A stretch of DNA of 64,000 nucleotides from Dysgonomonas sp. Marseille-P4361 (GCF_900343125.1 NZ_OPYL01000002.1:310001-374000), one strand, 5' to 3'; positions 34,275 to 43,946 are shown, numbered from the stretch's first letter. The notes: generated by a model not told the origin, from the letters alone. Made by a program: numbers and translations.

Positions 34275-35117
34275 TTATTTTAGTTTGAATACTATAGGTA
34301 ATGTGAAATATACCGGTACTGTATTCCCATTTTGTCTGCCGGGTATCCAATTAGGCATGCTTTTTACTACTCTTAGGGCTTCTCTGTCGCAACTAGGGCT
34401 AACTCCTCGTAGAACTTCAATGTTGGATATCTCTCCTGTTTTGCTTACAACGAATCGTATGGTTACTCTACCTTGAGTTCCAGTTTCTTGATCCACAACC
34501 GGATATTTAAGATTATCCTTGATGAATTTGTACATTTCGGCTTCTCCTCCTGGAAATTGAGGCATGATTTCGGCAATAGATACAGGGGTAGTTCCACCAT
34601 CTTTCCCTTTTCCAGAATCACCATCCCCCGAAATAAGATTTTCTATAGTTTTTCTCACTGCATTTTCGTCGGTAGAACCATCTTCTACATTAAAGGCTCC
34701 AATTGTAGTATTGTCTTTTGTCAATTCTTCCATAGTCATCATGGTTTCATCTTCATCCGTAACTTCATCGTTATCTACTATAGTAGGAGGTACAAATTTT
34801 TTCATTTCCACAAATTTAGGAGGTTCCGGAGCCGTAGGAGGTAAAAGGTCTGCAATGTTCTCTTCCGGTTTCTGCATAACTGTCACCTTTCGTTCACCAT
34901 CTATCGTTACTTTTATCTCAGCTGTTTTAGCCGATACAGATTCCATAATCAGAGGCAGAAAAGATACTAACAATGTTGCTGTCAGAATAAGTAAAAATGC
35001 AAGTACATGTCTTTTCCACGATGTTTGACGAAGAGCAAATGCTCCATATTCTTTATTCTTATTTTCGAAAACAATGTCACACCATTCAGTGGAGTTTAAA
35101 TTAGCTAAATTTTTCAT
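34275..35117 (-). CDS. tonB: Energy transducer TonB
   Basis: TonB couples the inner-membrane proton motive force to outer-membrane receptors such as the two TonB-dependent receptors in this window. The 280-residue protein has the Bacteroidetes-type N-terminus (VFENKNKEYGAFALRQTSWK) before one membrane helix (about 33-60). A proline- and acid-rich periplasmic linker follows, and then the C-terminal TonB domain (MPQFPGGEAEMYKFIKDNLK to VYFTLPIVFKLK). No exbB or exbD is adjacent, so partners lie elsewhere. Strong call. Confidence 0.93.
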   Translation of the reverse strand: MKNLANLNSTEWCDIVFENKNKEYGAFALRQTSWKRHVLAFLLILTATLLVSFLPLIMESVSAKTAEIKVTIDGERKVTVMQKPEENIADLLPPTAPEPPKFVEMKKFVPPTIVDNDEVTDEDETMMTMEELTKDNTTIGAFNVEDGSTDENAVRKTIENLISGDGDSGKGKDGGTTPVSIAEIMPQFPGGEAEMYKFIKDNLKYPVVDQETGTQGRVTIRFVVSKTGEISNIEVLRGVSPSCDREALRVVKSMPNWIPGRQNGNTVPVYFTLPIVFKLK

Positions 35118-35306
35118 AATTGTAAGTTTTAAATTGTTAGTTAATCTTTCCCCTTTTTATCTAATAGATATCTGAATGCTTTAATTTCCATAAATGAAGA
35201 TTAAAAAATCTCAATTAAGTTTTAAAAAGTAATTGTAGTGCATTGTGATACACCTTATTTTTACTTTTTTTGTAGTCAATTATTTATGTATAACTTCGTA
35301 AAGTAT

Positions 35307-35314
35307 TACATTTG
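35307..35314 (+). promoter_or_regulatory. Candidate -7 element for the polyprenol-phosphate mannose synthase
   Basis: TACATTTG at 35307-35314, 28 bases before the ATG. No clear -33 element. Confidence 0.38.
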
Positions 35315-35342
35315 TTATTCAAATAAGCAGTAAAGAGAGCCA

Positions 35343-36080
35343 ATGTCAGATTCAATTGTTATAATACCCACCTATAATGAGAAAGAAAACATCGAAGCTA
35401 TAATCAAAGCGGTGTTTGACTTACCTAAATCATTTCATATACTCGTTGTGGACGATAATTCGCCCGATGGTACAGCCGGTATTGTAAAAAGCTTGCAAGA
35501 GACATATTCCGAAACATTACATCTTTTGGAAAGAGCAGGGAAGCAAGGCTTAGGGACAGCTTATATCGCCGGATTCAAGTGGGCGCTAGATCGTAGTTAT
35601 GAATATGTGTTCGAGATGGACGCAGATTTTTCTCACAATCCGAATGACTTATTGCGCTTGTATTCCGCATGTGCCGAAGAGGGAGCAGATATGTCTGTCG
35701 GTTCTCGTTACTATAGCGGAGTAAATGTCGTCAATTGGCCTATGGGACGTGTACTGATGTCTTATTTTGCCTCTAAATACGTCCGTTTTATTACCGGAAT
35801 GAAAGTACATGATGCTACAGCAGGATTTGTTTGTTATAAGCGAAATGTTTTAGAAACAATCGATCTGGATGATATTCGTTTCAAAGGTTATGCTTTTCAG
35901 GTGGAAATGAAATATACAGCCTATTGCTTAGGCTTTCAGATTAAAGAAGTTTCTATTGTTTTTGTAAATCGTATGTTGGGTACTTCTAAGATGAATTCGG
36001 GTATCTTTGCCGAAGGAGTTTTTGGAGTTATAACAATGCGCTTCCGACAATTATTCGGAGGAATCAAAAAAAAGAAATAA
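35343..36080 (+). CDS. Polyprenol monophosphomannose synthase (GT2, DPM1-like)
   Basis: The enzyme transfers a hexose, typically mannose from GDP-mannose, to a polyprenyl phosphate, making a lipid-linked donor for periplasmic GT-C transferases. The 245-residue protein has the GT2 start VIIPTYNEKENIEAII, the nucleotide-binding VDDNSPDGTA (about residue 37), the metal-binding MDADFSHNP, and the GYAFQVEMKY and RMLGTSKMNS motifs of DPM1-type enzymes. It has no C-terminal membrane helices, as in Bacteroidetes homologues. The GT-C enzyme at 16960 could use its product, but that link is inferred. Confidence 0.9.
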   Translation: MSDSIVIIPTYNEKENIEAIIKAVFDLPKSFHILVVDDNSPDGTAGIVKSLQETYSETLHLLERAGKQGLGTAYIAGFKWALDRSYEYVFEMDADFSHNPNDLLRLYSACAEEGADMSVGSRYYSGVNVVNWPMGRVLMSYFASKYVRFITGMKVHDATAGFVCYKRNVLETIDLDDIRFKGYAFQVEMKYTAYCLGFQIKEVSIVFVNRMLGTSKMNSGIFAEGVFGVITMRFRQLFGGIKKKK

Positions 36081-36086
36081 ATAACC

Positions 36087-36094
36087 TATCTTTG
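36087..36094 (+). promoter_or_regulatory. Candidate -7 element for the FAH-family hydrolase
   Basis: TATCTTTG at 36087-36094 begins six bases after the previous stop codon. It suggests that the hydrolase can be transcribed on its own. Confidence 0.4.
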
Positions 36095-36124
36095 CAAATA
36101 ATTTAAAGTTTGTAAATATTTCGT

Positions 36125-36751
36125 ATGAAAATTATTTGCGTCGGTCTTAACTACCAATCTCACAATAAAGAAATGAACAGACCATTGTCTAACCCCGACG
36201 ATGATCCTGTTTTGTTTATGAAACCCGATACAGCATTGCTAAGCGGAGATAAACATCAATTTTATATCCCTGATTTTTCTTCCGATATTCATTACGAGAC
36301 AGAACTTGTTGTCAGAATAGATAAGATGGGTAAAAATATAGCTGAGCGCTTTGCCCACCGTTATTACAAAGAAATAACGCTAGGTATAGACTTTACGGCA
36401 AGAGATATACAGGCCGAACTGAAAAAGAAAGGACTTCCGTGGGAAATCTCCAAAGCTTTTGACAATTCAGCTGCAATCGGATCTTTCATACCTAAAGATA
36501 AATATGAAAAAGAAATACAACAGCTCGATTTTCAGTTGGATATAGACGGTGTAACCGTTCAGGCGGGAAATACCTCCGATATGATTCATTCTGTTGATAA
36601 AATTGTGGCTTATGTAAGCCGTTTCTTTACGCTGAAGACTGGTGATTTAATCTTTACGGGAACACCGGCGGGAGTCGGGCGAGTAGCTATCGGTAATCAT
36701 CTTGTGGGGACGCTAGAAGGAGATATCGTGTTAGATTTGAATATTTGCTAA
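36125..36751 (+). CDS. Fumarylacetoacetate hydrolase family protein
   Basis: The 208-residue protein has the FAH-fold signature: KIICVGLNYQSHNKEM at the start, IHYETELVVRI with metal-binding acidic residues, TLGIDFTARDIQAELKKKG, and DLIFTGTPAGVGRV near the end. Family members hydrolyse or decarboxylate beta-diketone acids or tautomerise oxaloacetate. Several small bacterial forms act on acylpyruvates or oxaloacetate. The substrate here is unknown. It is followed by a 130-base gap before porV. Confidence 0.85.
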   Translation: MKIICVGLNYQSHNKEMNRPLSNPDDDPVLFMKPDTALLSGDKHQFYIPDFSSDIHYETELVVRIDKMGKNIAERFAHRYYKEITLGIDFTARDIQAELKKKGLPWEISKAFDNSAAIGSFIPKDKYEKEIQQLDFQLDIDGVTVQAGNTSDMIHSVDKIVAYVSRFFTLKTGDLIFTGTPAGVGRVAIGNHLVGTLEGDIVLDLNIC

Positions 36752-36881
36752 TGTTCGAATGTTAAATTTATTGTATAAAACAATAAAGACTATAAAAAAA
36801 TGTTATCTATATATGTAATATAATGCAAACTTATAATTACCTTAACCAAAGTATTTTTATAAAAGAAATAAAAAAAGATCA

Positions 36882-38051
36882 ATGAAGAATAGTTTAAAGA
36901 AAAGCATGCTAGTAGGAGCCTTAGCTTTGGCTTCGTTTAGTGTTTTTGCTCAAAAAGAAATGAATCCTATAACAACAGCTATGCCATCGCTAGGAATTGC
37001 TCCTGATGCCAGAGCCGGAGGTATGGGGGATGCAGGTGTGGCTACAGCTCCTGATATTTATTCTCAACATTGGAATCCTGCAAAATATGCATTTGCAGTA
37101 AGTAAAGCAGGGGTAGGACTTTCATATACTCCTTGGCTACGCAAAATAGTAAATGACATTGCTCTTGTATATGGAGTAGGTTATTACAAATTAGGAAATG
37201 AAAACAATCAGGCATTGAGTGCCTCTGTTCGTTATTTTTCTGTTGGCGATGTGAAAGTTGCTAATGCATCAGGTGTTTTTGACGGATTAATCCTTAGTCC
37301 TCACGAATTCACAGTGGATGTAGCCTATTCTCGTAAATTGACAGAAACATTCTCCGGATCGGTTGCTGTACGCTATATCAGAGCAGACTATTCGGGTGCA
37401 GATAACGGTGAAACCTCAGCCGGGAATGCTTTTGCAGCTGATATTTCGGGATATAACGAATCTTATATCAACTTAGGTCAATCAGAAAGTTTATTGAGCT
37501 TTGGATTCAATATTTCCAATATCGGTACAAAAATATCGAACAACGACGGAGTTACAAATGACTTTCTTCCAACTAATATGCGCATAGGTGCATCATTAAT
37601 GTATCCGGTGAATGATGTGAGTACTTTATCATTTAGTCTCGACCTGAATAAGTTATTAGTTCCTACACCTCCTCTTAGAGAAGATGGTGAAGAATTATCT
37701 GACTTTGAAAGTAGAATGAGAGAATACCGTGATATTAGCCCTATAACAGGTATATTCAAATCTTTCGGTGATGCTCCCGGTGGTTTTTCGGAAGAGCTAA
37801 AAGAAATAATGTGGTCGTTAGGTGCAGAATATGACTTTGATAATAAGTTCCGTCTTCGTACAGGATATTTTTACGAAAACAAATATAAAGGAAACCGTCA
37901 ATACCTGACTTTTGGTGCAGGGTTTAAGTTGACTGCTTTCCAGCTAGATGTAGCTTATATGCTGGCAACAGCACAACAAAATCCATTGGATCAAACATTG
38001 CGCTTTGCATTGGCATTTGATATTGATGGTATGAAAAATTTATTTAGATAA
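36882..38051 (+). CDS. porV: Type IX secretion outer-membrane protein PorV
   Basis: PorV (LptO) is the outer-membrane barrel that receives type IX cargo from the SprA/Sov translocon and passes it to the attachment complex. The 389-residue protein has a signal peptide ending ASFSVFAQ and the conserved start NPITTAMPSLGIAPDARAGG followed by MGDAGVATAPDIYSQHWNPA. A FadL-like barrel of paired beta strands ends the chain. ispF follows after 16 bases. No other type IX component is in the window. The presence of PorV implies a type IX system elsewhere in the genome. Confidence 0.92.
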   Translation: MKNSLKKSMLVGALALASFSVFAQKEMNPITTAMPSLGIAPDARAGGMGDAGVATAPDIYSQHWNPAKYAFAVSKAGVGLSYTPWLRKIVNDIALVYGVGYYKLGNENNQALSASVRYFSVGDVKVANASGVFDGLILSPHEFTVDVAYSRKLTETFSGSVAVRYIRADYSGADNGETSAGNAFAADISGYNESYINLGQSESLLSFGFNISNIGTKISNNDGVTNDFLPTNMRIGASLMYPVNDVSTLSFSLDLNKLLVPTPPLREDGEELSDFESRMREYRDISPITGIFKSFGDAPGGFSEELKEIMWSLGAEYDFDNKFRLRTGYFYENKYKGNRQYLTFGAGFKLTAFQLDVAYMLATAQQNPLDQTLRFALAFDIDGMKNLFR

Positions 38052-38067
38052 AACAATTTATTGAGGG

Positions 38068-38544
38068 ATGAAGATAAGAGTAGGCTTTGGATACGATGTC
38101 CATCGTTTAGCTGACAATAGAGACCTTTGGCTTGGTGGTGTTAAGATAGAACATACACAAGGGCTTCAAGGACACTCTGATGCTGATGTTTTATTACATG
38201 CAATTTGTGATGCTCTTTTGGGGGCTGCTAATCTGCGCGATATAGGTTTTCATTTTCCTGATACGGCAAGTGAATACAAAGATGTAGATAGTAAACTGTT
38301 GCTTAAGAAAACATTGGAAGTAATCACAGAGAAAGGATATAAGATAGGGAATATAGATGCTACAATATGCGCCGAACGTCCTAAGATTAATCCTCACATT
38401 CCTCAAATGCAAAAAGTAATAGCAGAGATATTAAATATACCGGAAGACGATATATCTATTAAAGCAACAACCTCGGAAAAAATGGGGTTTGTAGGTCGCG
38501 AAGAAGGCTTTGCGGCATATGCTGTTGCTTTGATTGAGAAATGA
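38068..38544 (+). CDS. ispF: 2-C-methyl-D-erythritol 2,4-cyclodiphosphate synthase
   Basis: IspF makes the cyclic diphosphate intermediate of the MEP isoprenoid pathway. The 158-residue protein is standard length. It has RVGFGYDVHRLAD with metal ligands Asp and His (about residues 9-11), the HSDADVLLHAICDALLGAA motif, DIGFHFPD, and the C-terminal EKMGFVGREEGFAAYAV. Spacing of 16 bases to porV and 13 bases to the methyltransferase suggests a single transcript. Confidence 0.96.
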   Translation: MKIRVGFGYDVHRLADNRDLWLGGVKIEHTQGLQGHSDADVLLHAICDALLGAANLRDIGFHFPDTASEYKDVDSKLLLKKTLEVITEKGYKIGNIDATICAERPKINPHIPQMQKVIAEILNIPEDDISIKATTSEKMGFVGREEGFAAYAVALIEK

Positions 38545-38557
38545 TAGTTAAACACAC

Positions 38558-39244
38558 ATGGCAGGAGAAGAGAGTATGAAACCTATTATTGAAAAAACAG
38601 CAGATGGGTCTCATACTCTCTTTGTTTCGGAGCTAGACGAGCACTATCATTCTGTAAATGGGGCGATACAAGAATCGAATCATGTTTTTATAGAGACTGG
38701 ATTGAAGCATTGCGAAAAAGATACAATCTCTATATTTGAAGTAGGATTTGGTACCGGACTGAATGCGTACCTTACCCTGCTCGAAGCCAAGAAAAGTGAT
38801 AAAGTGATTTATTATACTTCCATAGAGGCTTATCCTTTAGATAAGGACTTGATAAGAGAACTTAATTATCCTCATCAACTGTCAGCAGATTCTCTATCTT
38901 ACTTCTATCGGTTACATGATGCAGAATGGGGAGCAGAAGTAAAAATTTCAGATAATTTTTATTTACGAAAACTCCATGCCGATTTTGTACAATTTGACTT
39001 TTCTCAAATAACCAATCAGCAGGATCTTATTTATTTCGATGCCTTTGCTCCAGATAAACAACCTGATATGTGGAGTCAGGATATTTTCAACCAGTTATAT
39101 AAACTGTCTTCTGCGCAAGGGATATTAGTGACATACTGTGCCAAAGGTGTTGTGCGTCGGATGATGCAACAGGCGGGTTATACTACAGAACGACTTCCCG
39201 GTCCTCCCGGAAAAAGAGAAATGCTAAGAGCAACAAAACGTTAA
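38558..39244 (+). CDS. mnmD: tRNA (mnm5s2U34) methyltransferase, stand-alone MnmD
   Basis: MnmD methylates the wobble uridine side chain in tRNA and is the methyltransferase half of MnmC in other bacteria. The 228-residue protein has the family start TADGSHTLFVSELDEHYHSV, a SAM-binding FEVGFGTGLNAYLTLLEA loop, YFDAFAPDKQPDMWSQDIF, and GVLVTYC-like AQGILVTYCAKGVVRRMM. It lacks the C-terminal FAD domain. The ATG at 38576 is an alternative start (MKPIIEKTADG). Confidence 0.9.
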   Translation: MAGEESMKPIIEKTADGSHTLFVSELDEHYHSVNGAIQESNHVFIETGLKHCEKDTISIFEVGFGTGLNAYLTLLEAKKSDKVIYYTSIEAYPLDKDLIRELNYPHQLSADSLSYFYRLHDAEWGAEVKISDNFYLRKLHADFVQFDFSQITNQQDLIYFDAFAPDKQPDMWSQDIFNQLYKLSSAQGILVTYCAKGVVRRMMQQAGYTTERLPGPPGKREMLRATKR

Positions 39245-39307
39245 AAACAAATCTGATTTTTAACGTTTTCTGCGGCTTTATTATCTTAAAAGATAAGTTT
39301 AATGCTC

Positions 39308-39337
39308 TTGATCTATTCCTTTTGATCACTATCTTTG
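39308..39337 (+). promoter_or_regulatory. Promoter for dusB
   Basis: TTG (39308-39310), exactly 19 bases, then TATCTTTG (39330-39337). This is one of the cleanest matches in the window; the start site would be near 39344, 19 bases before the ATG. Confidence 0.65.
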
Positions 39338-39362
39338 TAATCCTTTTTGAAAGAATAAATTA

Positions 39363-40346
39363 ATGAAAATAGATACGATAGAATTTTCTGATTTTCCCGT
39401 GTTTTTAGCTCCTATGGAGGATGTTACAGATATGGGATTTCGTTTGATGTGTAAACAGTTTGGGGCAGACATGGTTTATACTGAGTTTGTTTCTAGTGAT
39501 GCCCTGATTCGGTATGTAAATAAAACCACCGAAAAATTAAAAATAAGCGAAGCAGAGCGCCCCGTTGCTATTCAGATTTATGGTCGCGAAGTAGATGCAA
39601 TGGTAGAGGCAGCTAAAATTTGCGAAGAAGCTCAACCTGATATTTTAGATATTAATTTTGGTTGTCCTGTTAAGAAAGTAGCAGGTAAAGGAGCCGGTTC
39701 GGGAATGATGCGTACTCCCGATCTGATGGTGGAGATAACAAAAGCTGTAGTAAAAGCAGTAAAAATACCGGTAACAGTAAAAACCCGTCTTGGGTGGGAC
39801 AATGATTCTAGGATAATAGTTGATTTAGCTGAAGAATTGCAAGATACCGGCATTAAAGCATTGACAATACATGGACGTACACGTGCGCAAATGTATACCG
39901 GAGATGCAGACTGGAGCCTTATTGGCGCTGTGAAGAATAATCCGAGAATGCATATTCCTATTATTGGCAATGGTGATGTTACTTCTCCCGAAATCTGTAA
40001 AAAACGATTTGATGAAACAGGTGTGGATGCCGTGATGATTGGTCGCGGAAGTATTGGTAGTCCCTGGCTTTTTGAAGAAGTAAAACATTACCTGAAAACA
40101 GGTGAATTACTGCCTAAAAAAGAGTTCAACTACTATTTGACGATCTTGAAAGACCTGATAAATAAAAATGTAGAGAACTCAGGAGAACGCGGAGGTATTA
40201 TCCATAGTCGCCGTCATATAGCTGTCAGTTCTTTGTTTAAAGGAATACCTGACTTTAAAAAGACGCGTGTAGCTATGTTGCGGGCAGAGACTCTTGACGA
40301 ACTGTTTGCTATAATGGACGATATTCCTACACAATTCTCACTATAA
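39363..40346 (+). CDS. dusB: tRNA-dihydrouridine synthase (DusB-type)
   Basis: Dus enzymes reduce specific uridines in tRNA to dihydrouridine with FMN. The 327-residue protein has FLAPMEDVTDMGFRLMCKQ at the start and the active-site segment DINFGCPVKKVAGKGAGSGM with its catalytic cysteine. TVKTRLGW, TIHGRTRAQMYTGDADW and VMIGRGSIGSPWLFEEV follow. The domain is complete, with a short helical C-terminal RNA-binding domain. DusB-type is suggested by these motifs. Its promoter is one of the best in the window. Confidence 0.94.
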   Translation: MKIDTIEFSDFPVFLAPMEDVTDMGFRLMCKQFGADMVYTEFVSSDALIRYVNKTTEKLKISEAERPVAIQIYGREVDAMVEAAKICEEAQPDILDINFGCPVKKVAGKGAGSGMMRTPDLMVEITKAVVKAVKIPVTVKTRLGWDNDSRIIVDLAEELQDTGIKALTIHGRTRAQMYTGDADWSLIGAVKNNPRMHIPIIGNGDVTSPEICKKRFDETGVDAVMIGRGSIGSPWLFEEVKHYLKTGELLPKKEFNYYLTILKDLINKNVENSGERGGIIHSRRHIAVSSLFKGIPDFKKTRVAMLRAETLDELFAIMDDIPTQFSL

Positions 40347-40351
40347 TTACC

Positions 40352-40359
40352 TATTTTTG
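40352..40359 (+). promoter_or_regulatory. Candidate -7 element for cysS
   Basis: TATTTTTG at 40352-40359 lies 31 bases before the cysS start codon; no clear -33 element. Confidence 0.38.
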
Positions 40360-40390
40360 TATATCTATATAACGAACGACATAAATCAAC

Positions 40391-41863
40391 ATGGAACAGA
40401 AATTATCAATTTATAATACACTTACTCGTACAAAAGAAGTTTTCGAACCACTTCATGCTCCTCATGTGGGAATGTATGTTTGTGGTCCGACAGTATATGG
40501 AGATGGGCATCTTGGACATGCTCGGCCAGCTATAACTTTCGATTTGTTGTTTAGGTATCTTTCCCATATAGGTTATAAAGTACGTTATGTAAGGAATATT
40601 ACGGATGTTGGTCATCTGGAAAATGATGCGGACGAGGGAGAAGACAAAATAGCAAAGAAGGCCAGATTGGAGCAATTGGAGCCTATGGAAGTTGTTCAGT
40701 ATTATACAAACAGATACCATAAAGCTATAGAAGAACTGAATGTATTGCCACCTTCGATAGAACCTCGTGCTTCGGGACATATTATAGAACAGATAGAAGC
40801 GATAAAAAAGATATTGGAGAGTGGTTATGCCTACGAAAGTAATGGCTCTGTATATTTTGATGTAGAAAAATATAATAAAGATTTCGATTACGGCATTCTT
40901 TCGCACCGCAATATAGAAGAGATGCTGGCTTCAGGGCGAGAGCTTGATGGACAAGAAGAAAAACGGAATAAGATAGATTTCGCCTTATGGAAAAAGGCCT
41001 CTCCTGAGCATATCATGCGATGGCCTTCACCTTGGAGCGATGGCTTTCCGGGGTGGCATATCGAATGTACTTGCATGAGCATTAAATACTTAGGCGAAGA
41101 GTTTGATATACACGGTGGTGGCTTGGACTTAATGTTTCCGCATCATGAGTGTGAGATAGCACAAAATACTGCCATAGAGAAAAAACGTGTTGTTAAGTAT
41201 TGGATGCATAACAATATGATTACAGTCAATGGTCAAAAAATGGGTAAGTCGTTGGGCAACTTTATTACATTGGATGAATTCTTTACAGGTTCGCACAAGA
41301 TGCTGACTCAGGCTTATTCTCCTATGACTATCCGTTTCTTCATTCTTCAAGCGCATTATCGTAGTACTGTAGATTTCAGTAACGAAGCTTTACAAGCGGC
41401 AGAAAAAGGTCTGCAACGATTGCTCGAAGCTTATGGAAGAATAGAAAAAGCTCCACTGTCAGGTGTGTCTTGTGTAGGTCTTCAAGGTTTACGTCAAAAA
41501 TGTTATGATGCATTGAATGATGACCTGAACTCGGCAATGGTGATTGCTCACTTGAGTGAAGCGAGCACTATTATCAACTCGGCTTGTGCAGGCAATATCA
41601 CACTGACGAAAGCCGATAAAGAAGAGTTAAAAGATATATTTGATACGTTCTTGTTTGAGATATTAGGAATTCGTAATCAGGTAGTATCAGGAGGAGCAAA
41701 TGTTGAAGCCTTTGGTAAAGCTGTAGATATATTGTTAGATATTCGTCAGAAAGCGAAGGAGAATAAAGATTGGGCTACCTCAGATCTTATTCGTAATCAA
41801 TTGGCTGAAGCCGGTTTTGAAATTAAAGATGGTAAAGACGGAACAGAGTGGACATTGAAATAA
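40391..41863 (+). CDS. cysS: Cysteinyl-tRNA synthetase
   Basis: CysRS charges tRNA-Cys. The complete 490-residue class I synthetase has the zinc cysteine and start motif [20 protein letters not shown] (HIGH-equivalent), the zinc ligands in [10 protein letters not shown] and [10 protein letters not shown], and the KMSKS-equivalent [12 protein letters not shown]. The C-terminal helical domain ends [13 protein letters not shown]. Start and length agree with the family. A -7 element lies upstream. Confidence 0.96.
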   Translation: MEQKLSIYNTLTRTKEVFEPLHAPHVGMYVCGPTVYGDGHLGHARPAITFDLLFRYLSHIGYKVRYVRNITDVGHLENDADEGEDKIAKKARLEQLEPMEVVQYYTNRYHKAIEELNVLPPSIEPRASGHIIEQIEAIKKILESGYAYESNGSVYFDVEKYNKDFDYGILSHRNIEEMLASGRELDGQEEKRNKIDFALWKKASPEHIMRWPSPWSDGFPGWHIECTCMSIKYLGEEFDIHGGGLDLMFPHHECEIAQNTAIEKKRVVKYWMHNNMITVNGQKMGKSLGNFITLDEFFTGSHKMLTQAYSPMTIRFFILQAHYRSTVDFSNEALQAAEKGLQRLLEAYGRIEKAPLSGVSCVGLQGLRQKCYDALNDDLNSAMVIAHLSEASTIINSACAGNITLTKADKEELKDIFDTFLFEILGIRNQVVSGGANVEAFGKAVDILLDIRQKAKENKDWATSDLIRNQLAEAGFEIKDGKDGTEWTLK

Positions 41864-41934
41864 AGGTTATAACTCATAAGATAATTTATATTTTTTCAGA
41901 CCCCTATATTTTCATTTTATAATTTTATGAAGAA

Positions 41935-43161
41935 ATGATAAATTATCAAACACATACATTGGGTAACGGGCTTCGTATTGTCCACAAACCAATAGTTAGC
42001 AATGTCTCTTATTGCGGTTTCATTGTAAATGCCGGTACTCGTGACGAATATCCGGACGAGCATGGTATGGCTCATTTTGTTGAACATATGCTATTTAAAG
42101 GAACGAAGAAAAGACGTTCCTATCATATCGTAAATCGGATGGAAAGCGTGGGGGGAGACTTGAATGCTTTTACCAATAAAGAAGAAACCGTTATCTATTC
42201 GGCCTTTCTAGAAGAACATTTTCAAAGAGCAATAGAGCTATTGTCAGACCTGACTTTCAATTCAGAATTTCCTCAAATAGAAATAGAAAAAGAAGTTGAT
42301 GTTGTCATTGATGAAATACATTCATATGAAGATACTCCATCTGAATTGATCTTTGATGAATTTGAAAATCTTGTTTTTAAAGATTCTGCTATTGGACATA
42401 ATATATTGGGTGATGAACAATCTCTACTGACTTTTGATACAGAAAAAGTACGGAAATTTGTAGATCGTTATTATGTTCCAGAGAATATCGTTTTCTTTTC
42501 TTTGGGTAAAACAGATTTCAAGAAAATTATATATTGGGCAGAGAAGTATATGGGAGCAATAAAACCTTCATTAATAAAGTATTTTGATAGGTTATCGCCT
42601 CAGAAAGTAGATTCTCTGAAAAAAATAGAAGAAAAAGATACAGCTCAAGCTCATGTTGTATTAGGAGGCAGATCATATTCACTTCATCATCCTCAGAGAA
42701 GAGTTCTTAAACTACTGAACAATATACTAGGTGGGCCGGGAATGAATAGCCGATTAAATCTGTCGCTAAGAGAGAAAAGAGGGTATGTTTATACGGTTGA
42801 TTCTTCTGTAACTTCATACACCGATACCGGAGTTTTGTTTATCTATTTTGGGTGCGACAAGAAGAATGTCGATAAATGCTTAAGGCTTGTAGAAAAAGAA
42901 ATATTGCAGCTGAAAACGCAAAAAATGACAGACTTACAATTATCCAAAGCTAAGAAGCAATTTATGGGGCAATTGGGAGTGATGAATGACAATCATGAGA
43001 ATATAGCTATGTCGTTAGGCAAAAGTTTTATGCATTATAATCATTTCAGTAGTCTGGATGAAATATTTTCAAAAGTAGATTCAATAACATCAGAGCAAGT
43101 ACTGGAAGTTGCAAATGAAATATTTGATGAAAGAAATCTTTTTCGATTGATATATAATTAA
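41935..43161 (+). CDS. M16-family zinc metalloprotease
   Basis: The 408-residue protein has the inverted zinc motif HFVEH (His47, Glu50, His51) and the distal glutamate region EKEVDVVIDEIHSYEDTPSEL about 75 residues later. A second, non-catalytic M16 half includes SLREKRGYVYTVDSSV, which is typical of the C-terminal domain. It has no visible signal peptide, so it is probably cytoplasmic or released by another route. Members degrade peptides or act as processing peptidases; the substrate is unknown. Confidence 0.92.
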   Translation: MINYQTHTLGNGLRIVHKPIVSNVSYCGFIVNAGTRDEYPDEHGMAHFVEHMLFKGTKKRRSYHIVNRMESVGGDLNAFTNKEETVIYSAFLEEHFQRAIELLSDLTFNSEFPQIEIEKEVDVVIDEIHSYEDTPSELIFDEFENLVFKDSAIGHNILGDEQSLLTFDTEKVRKFVDRYYVPENIVFFSLGKTDFKKIIYWAEKYMGAIKPSLIKYFDRLSPQKVDSLKKIEEKDTAQAHVVLGGRSYSLHHPQRRVLKLLNNILGGPGMNSRLNLSLREKRGYVYTVDSSVTSYTDTGVLFIYFGCDKKNVDKCLRLVEKEILQLKTQKMTDLQLSKAKKQFMGQLGVMNDNHENIAMSLGKSFMHYNHFSSLDEIFSKVDSITSEQVLEVANEIFDERNLFRLIYN

Positions 43162-43175
43162 TTATTTTAACTTTG
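43147..43175 (+). promoter_or_regulatory. Promoter for the outer-membrane barrel gene, inside the end of the M16 gene
   Basis: TTG (43147-43149), 18 bases, then TAACTTTG (43168-43175). The predicted start near 43182 lies after an upstream ATG (43173) and supports the ATG at 43194 as the true start of the next gene. Confidence 0.6.
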
Positions 43176-43193
43176 TGCTATTATATAAGCTTT

Positions 43194-43898
43194 ATGAAAA
43201 CTTTTTTTAAAATATTTTCCATTTTTTGTTTATTAGGTTGTTTCCAGTTTAGTGCTGATGCACAAACAGTAAAGAAAAAATTAACAGCAGATCTCCATGC
43301 CGGGCTGAACTTTGCTGAAATGGATGTTAATAATGGGCAGAATGAAGATAATAAACTTAAATTGGGGGCGGTTGTTGGTGTAAATATAAACTATAAGATC
43401 TATGGAAATATCCAACTGCAAACAGGGTTTTATGTATCTAAGAAAGGATTGAAGCAAGAGGCTCATAGTGAGACGACCACAGCTCTGAAAGATGTCTATA
43501 TTCTGGATACAGTAAGGACAACTGTTGCTAATTACATTCAGATCCCTTTAGCAATAGGTTATGAAGTGTATCTGACTAGAAATTTCGCTTTTAATGTAAA
43601 TATGGGGCTATATGGAGCTTATGGTTTCAAAGGAACTTATGAAAATAAGTATTCTAAAGCAACTATTCCATATGGAGGAAATATAATATATGAACCATTG
43701 CAAGTAGGAAGTGGCGAGACTTTTGATTTGAATAAATGGAAAAGGTTGGATTATGGTTTAATAGGTAGTATTGGCTTCATCTATGATATTTATACTATCA
43801 ATCTGAATTATGAGAGAGGTCTCAATAATATAACCCGAGAGAGTTGGAGTACTCTCAAAAACAGAAATATATCAATACTCTTAGGTCTTCGATTTTAA
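43194..43898 (+). CDS. Outer-membrane beta-barrel protein (PorT/OmpW-like)
   Basis: From the ATG at 43194 this is a 234-residue protein with a signal peptide (MKTFFKIFSIFCLLGCFQFS to ADA). An eight-stranded-barrel type sequence follows: LTADLHAGLNFAEMDVNN at the start and NISILLGLRF as the terminal strand. Bacteroidetes carry many small barrels of this PorT or 'outer membrane beta-barrel' type with unknown cargo. An upstream in-frame ATG at 43173 would add seven residues before the signal peptide, and it overlaps the promoter, so the shorter start is preferred. Confidence 0.8.
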   Translation: MKTFFKIFSIFCLLGCFQFSADAQTVKKKLTADLHAGLNFAEMDVNNGQNEDNKLKLGAVVGVNINYKIYGNIQLQTGFYVSKKGLKQEAHSETTTALKDVYILDTVRTTVANYIQIPLAIGYEVYLTRNFAFNVNMGLYGAYGFKGTYENKYSKATIPYGGNIIYEPLQVGSGETFDLNKWKRLDYGLIGSIGFIYDIYTINLNYERGLNNITRESWSTLKNRNISILLGLRF

Positions 43899-43915
43899 AC
43901 AAATTATATATAATG

Positions 43916-43943
43916 AAAAGAGAGAGCTTTTGCTCTCTCTTTT
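43916..43943. terminator. Bidirectional terminator between the barrel gene and the L,D-transpeptidase
   Basis: AAAAGAGAGAGC (43916-43927) pairs perfectly with GCTCTCTCTTTT (43932-43943) around TTTT, between two convergent genes. Confidence 0.9.
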
Positions 43944-43946
43944 TTA

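Noticed and set aside
34473-35028. 123- and 154-codon plus-strand frames opposite tonB
   Set aside because: Shadows of the TonB gene, which has all family domains in frame.
40406-40906. 166-codon minus-strand frame opposite cysS
   Set aside because: Antisense to conserved CysRS motifs; no coding evidence.
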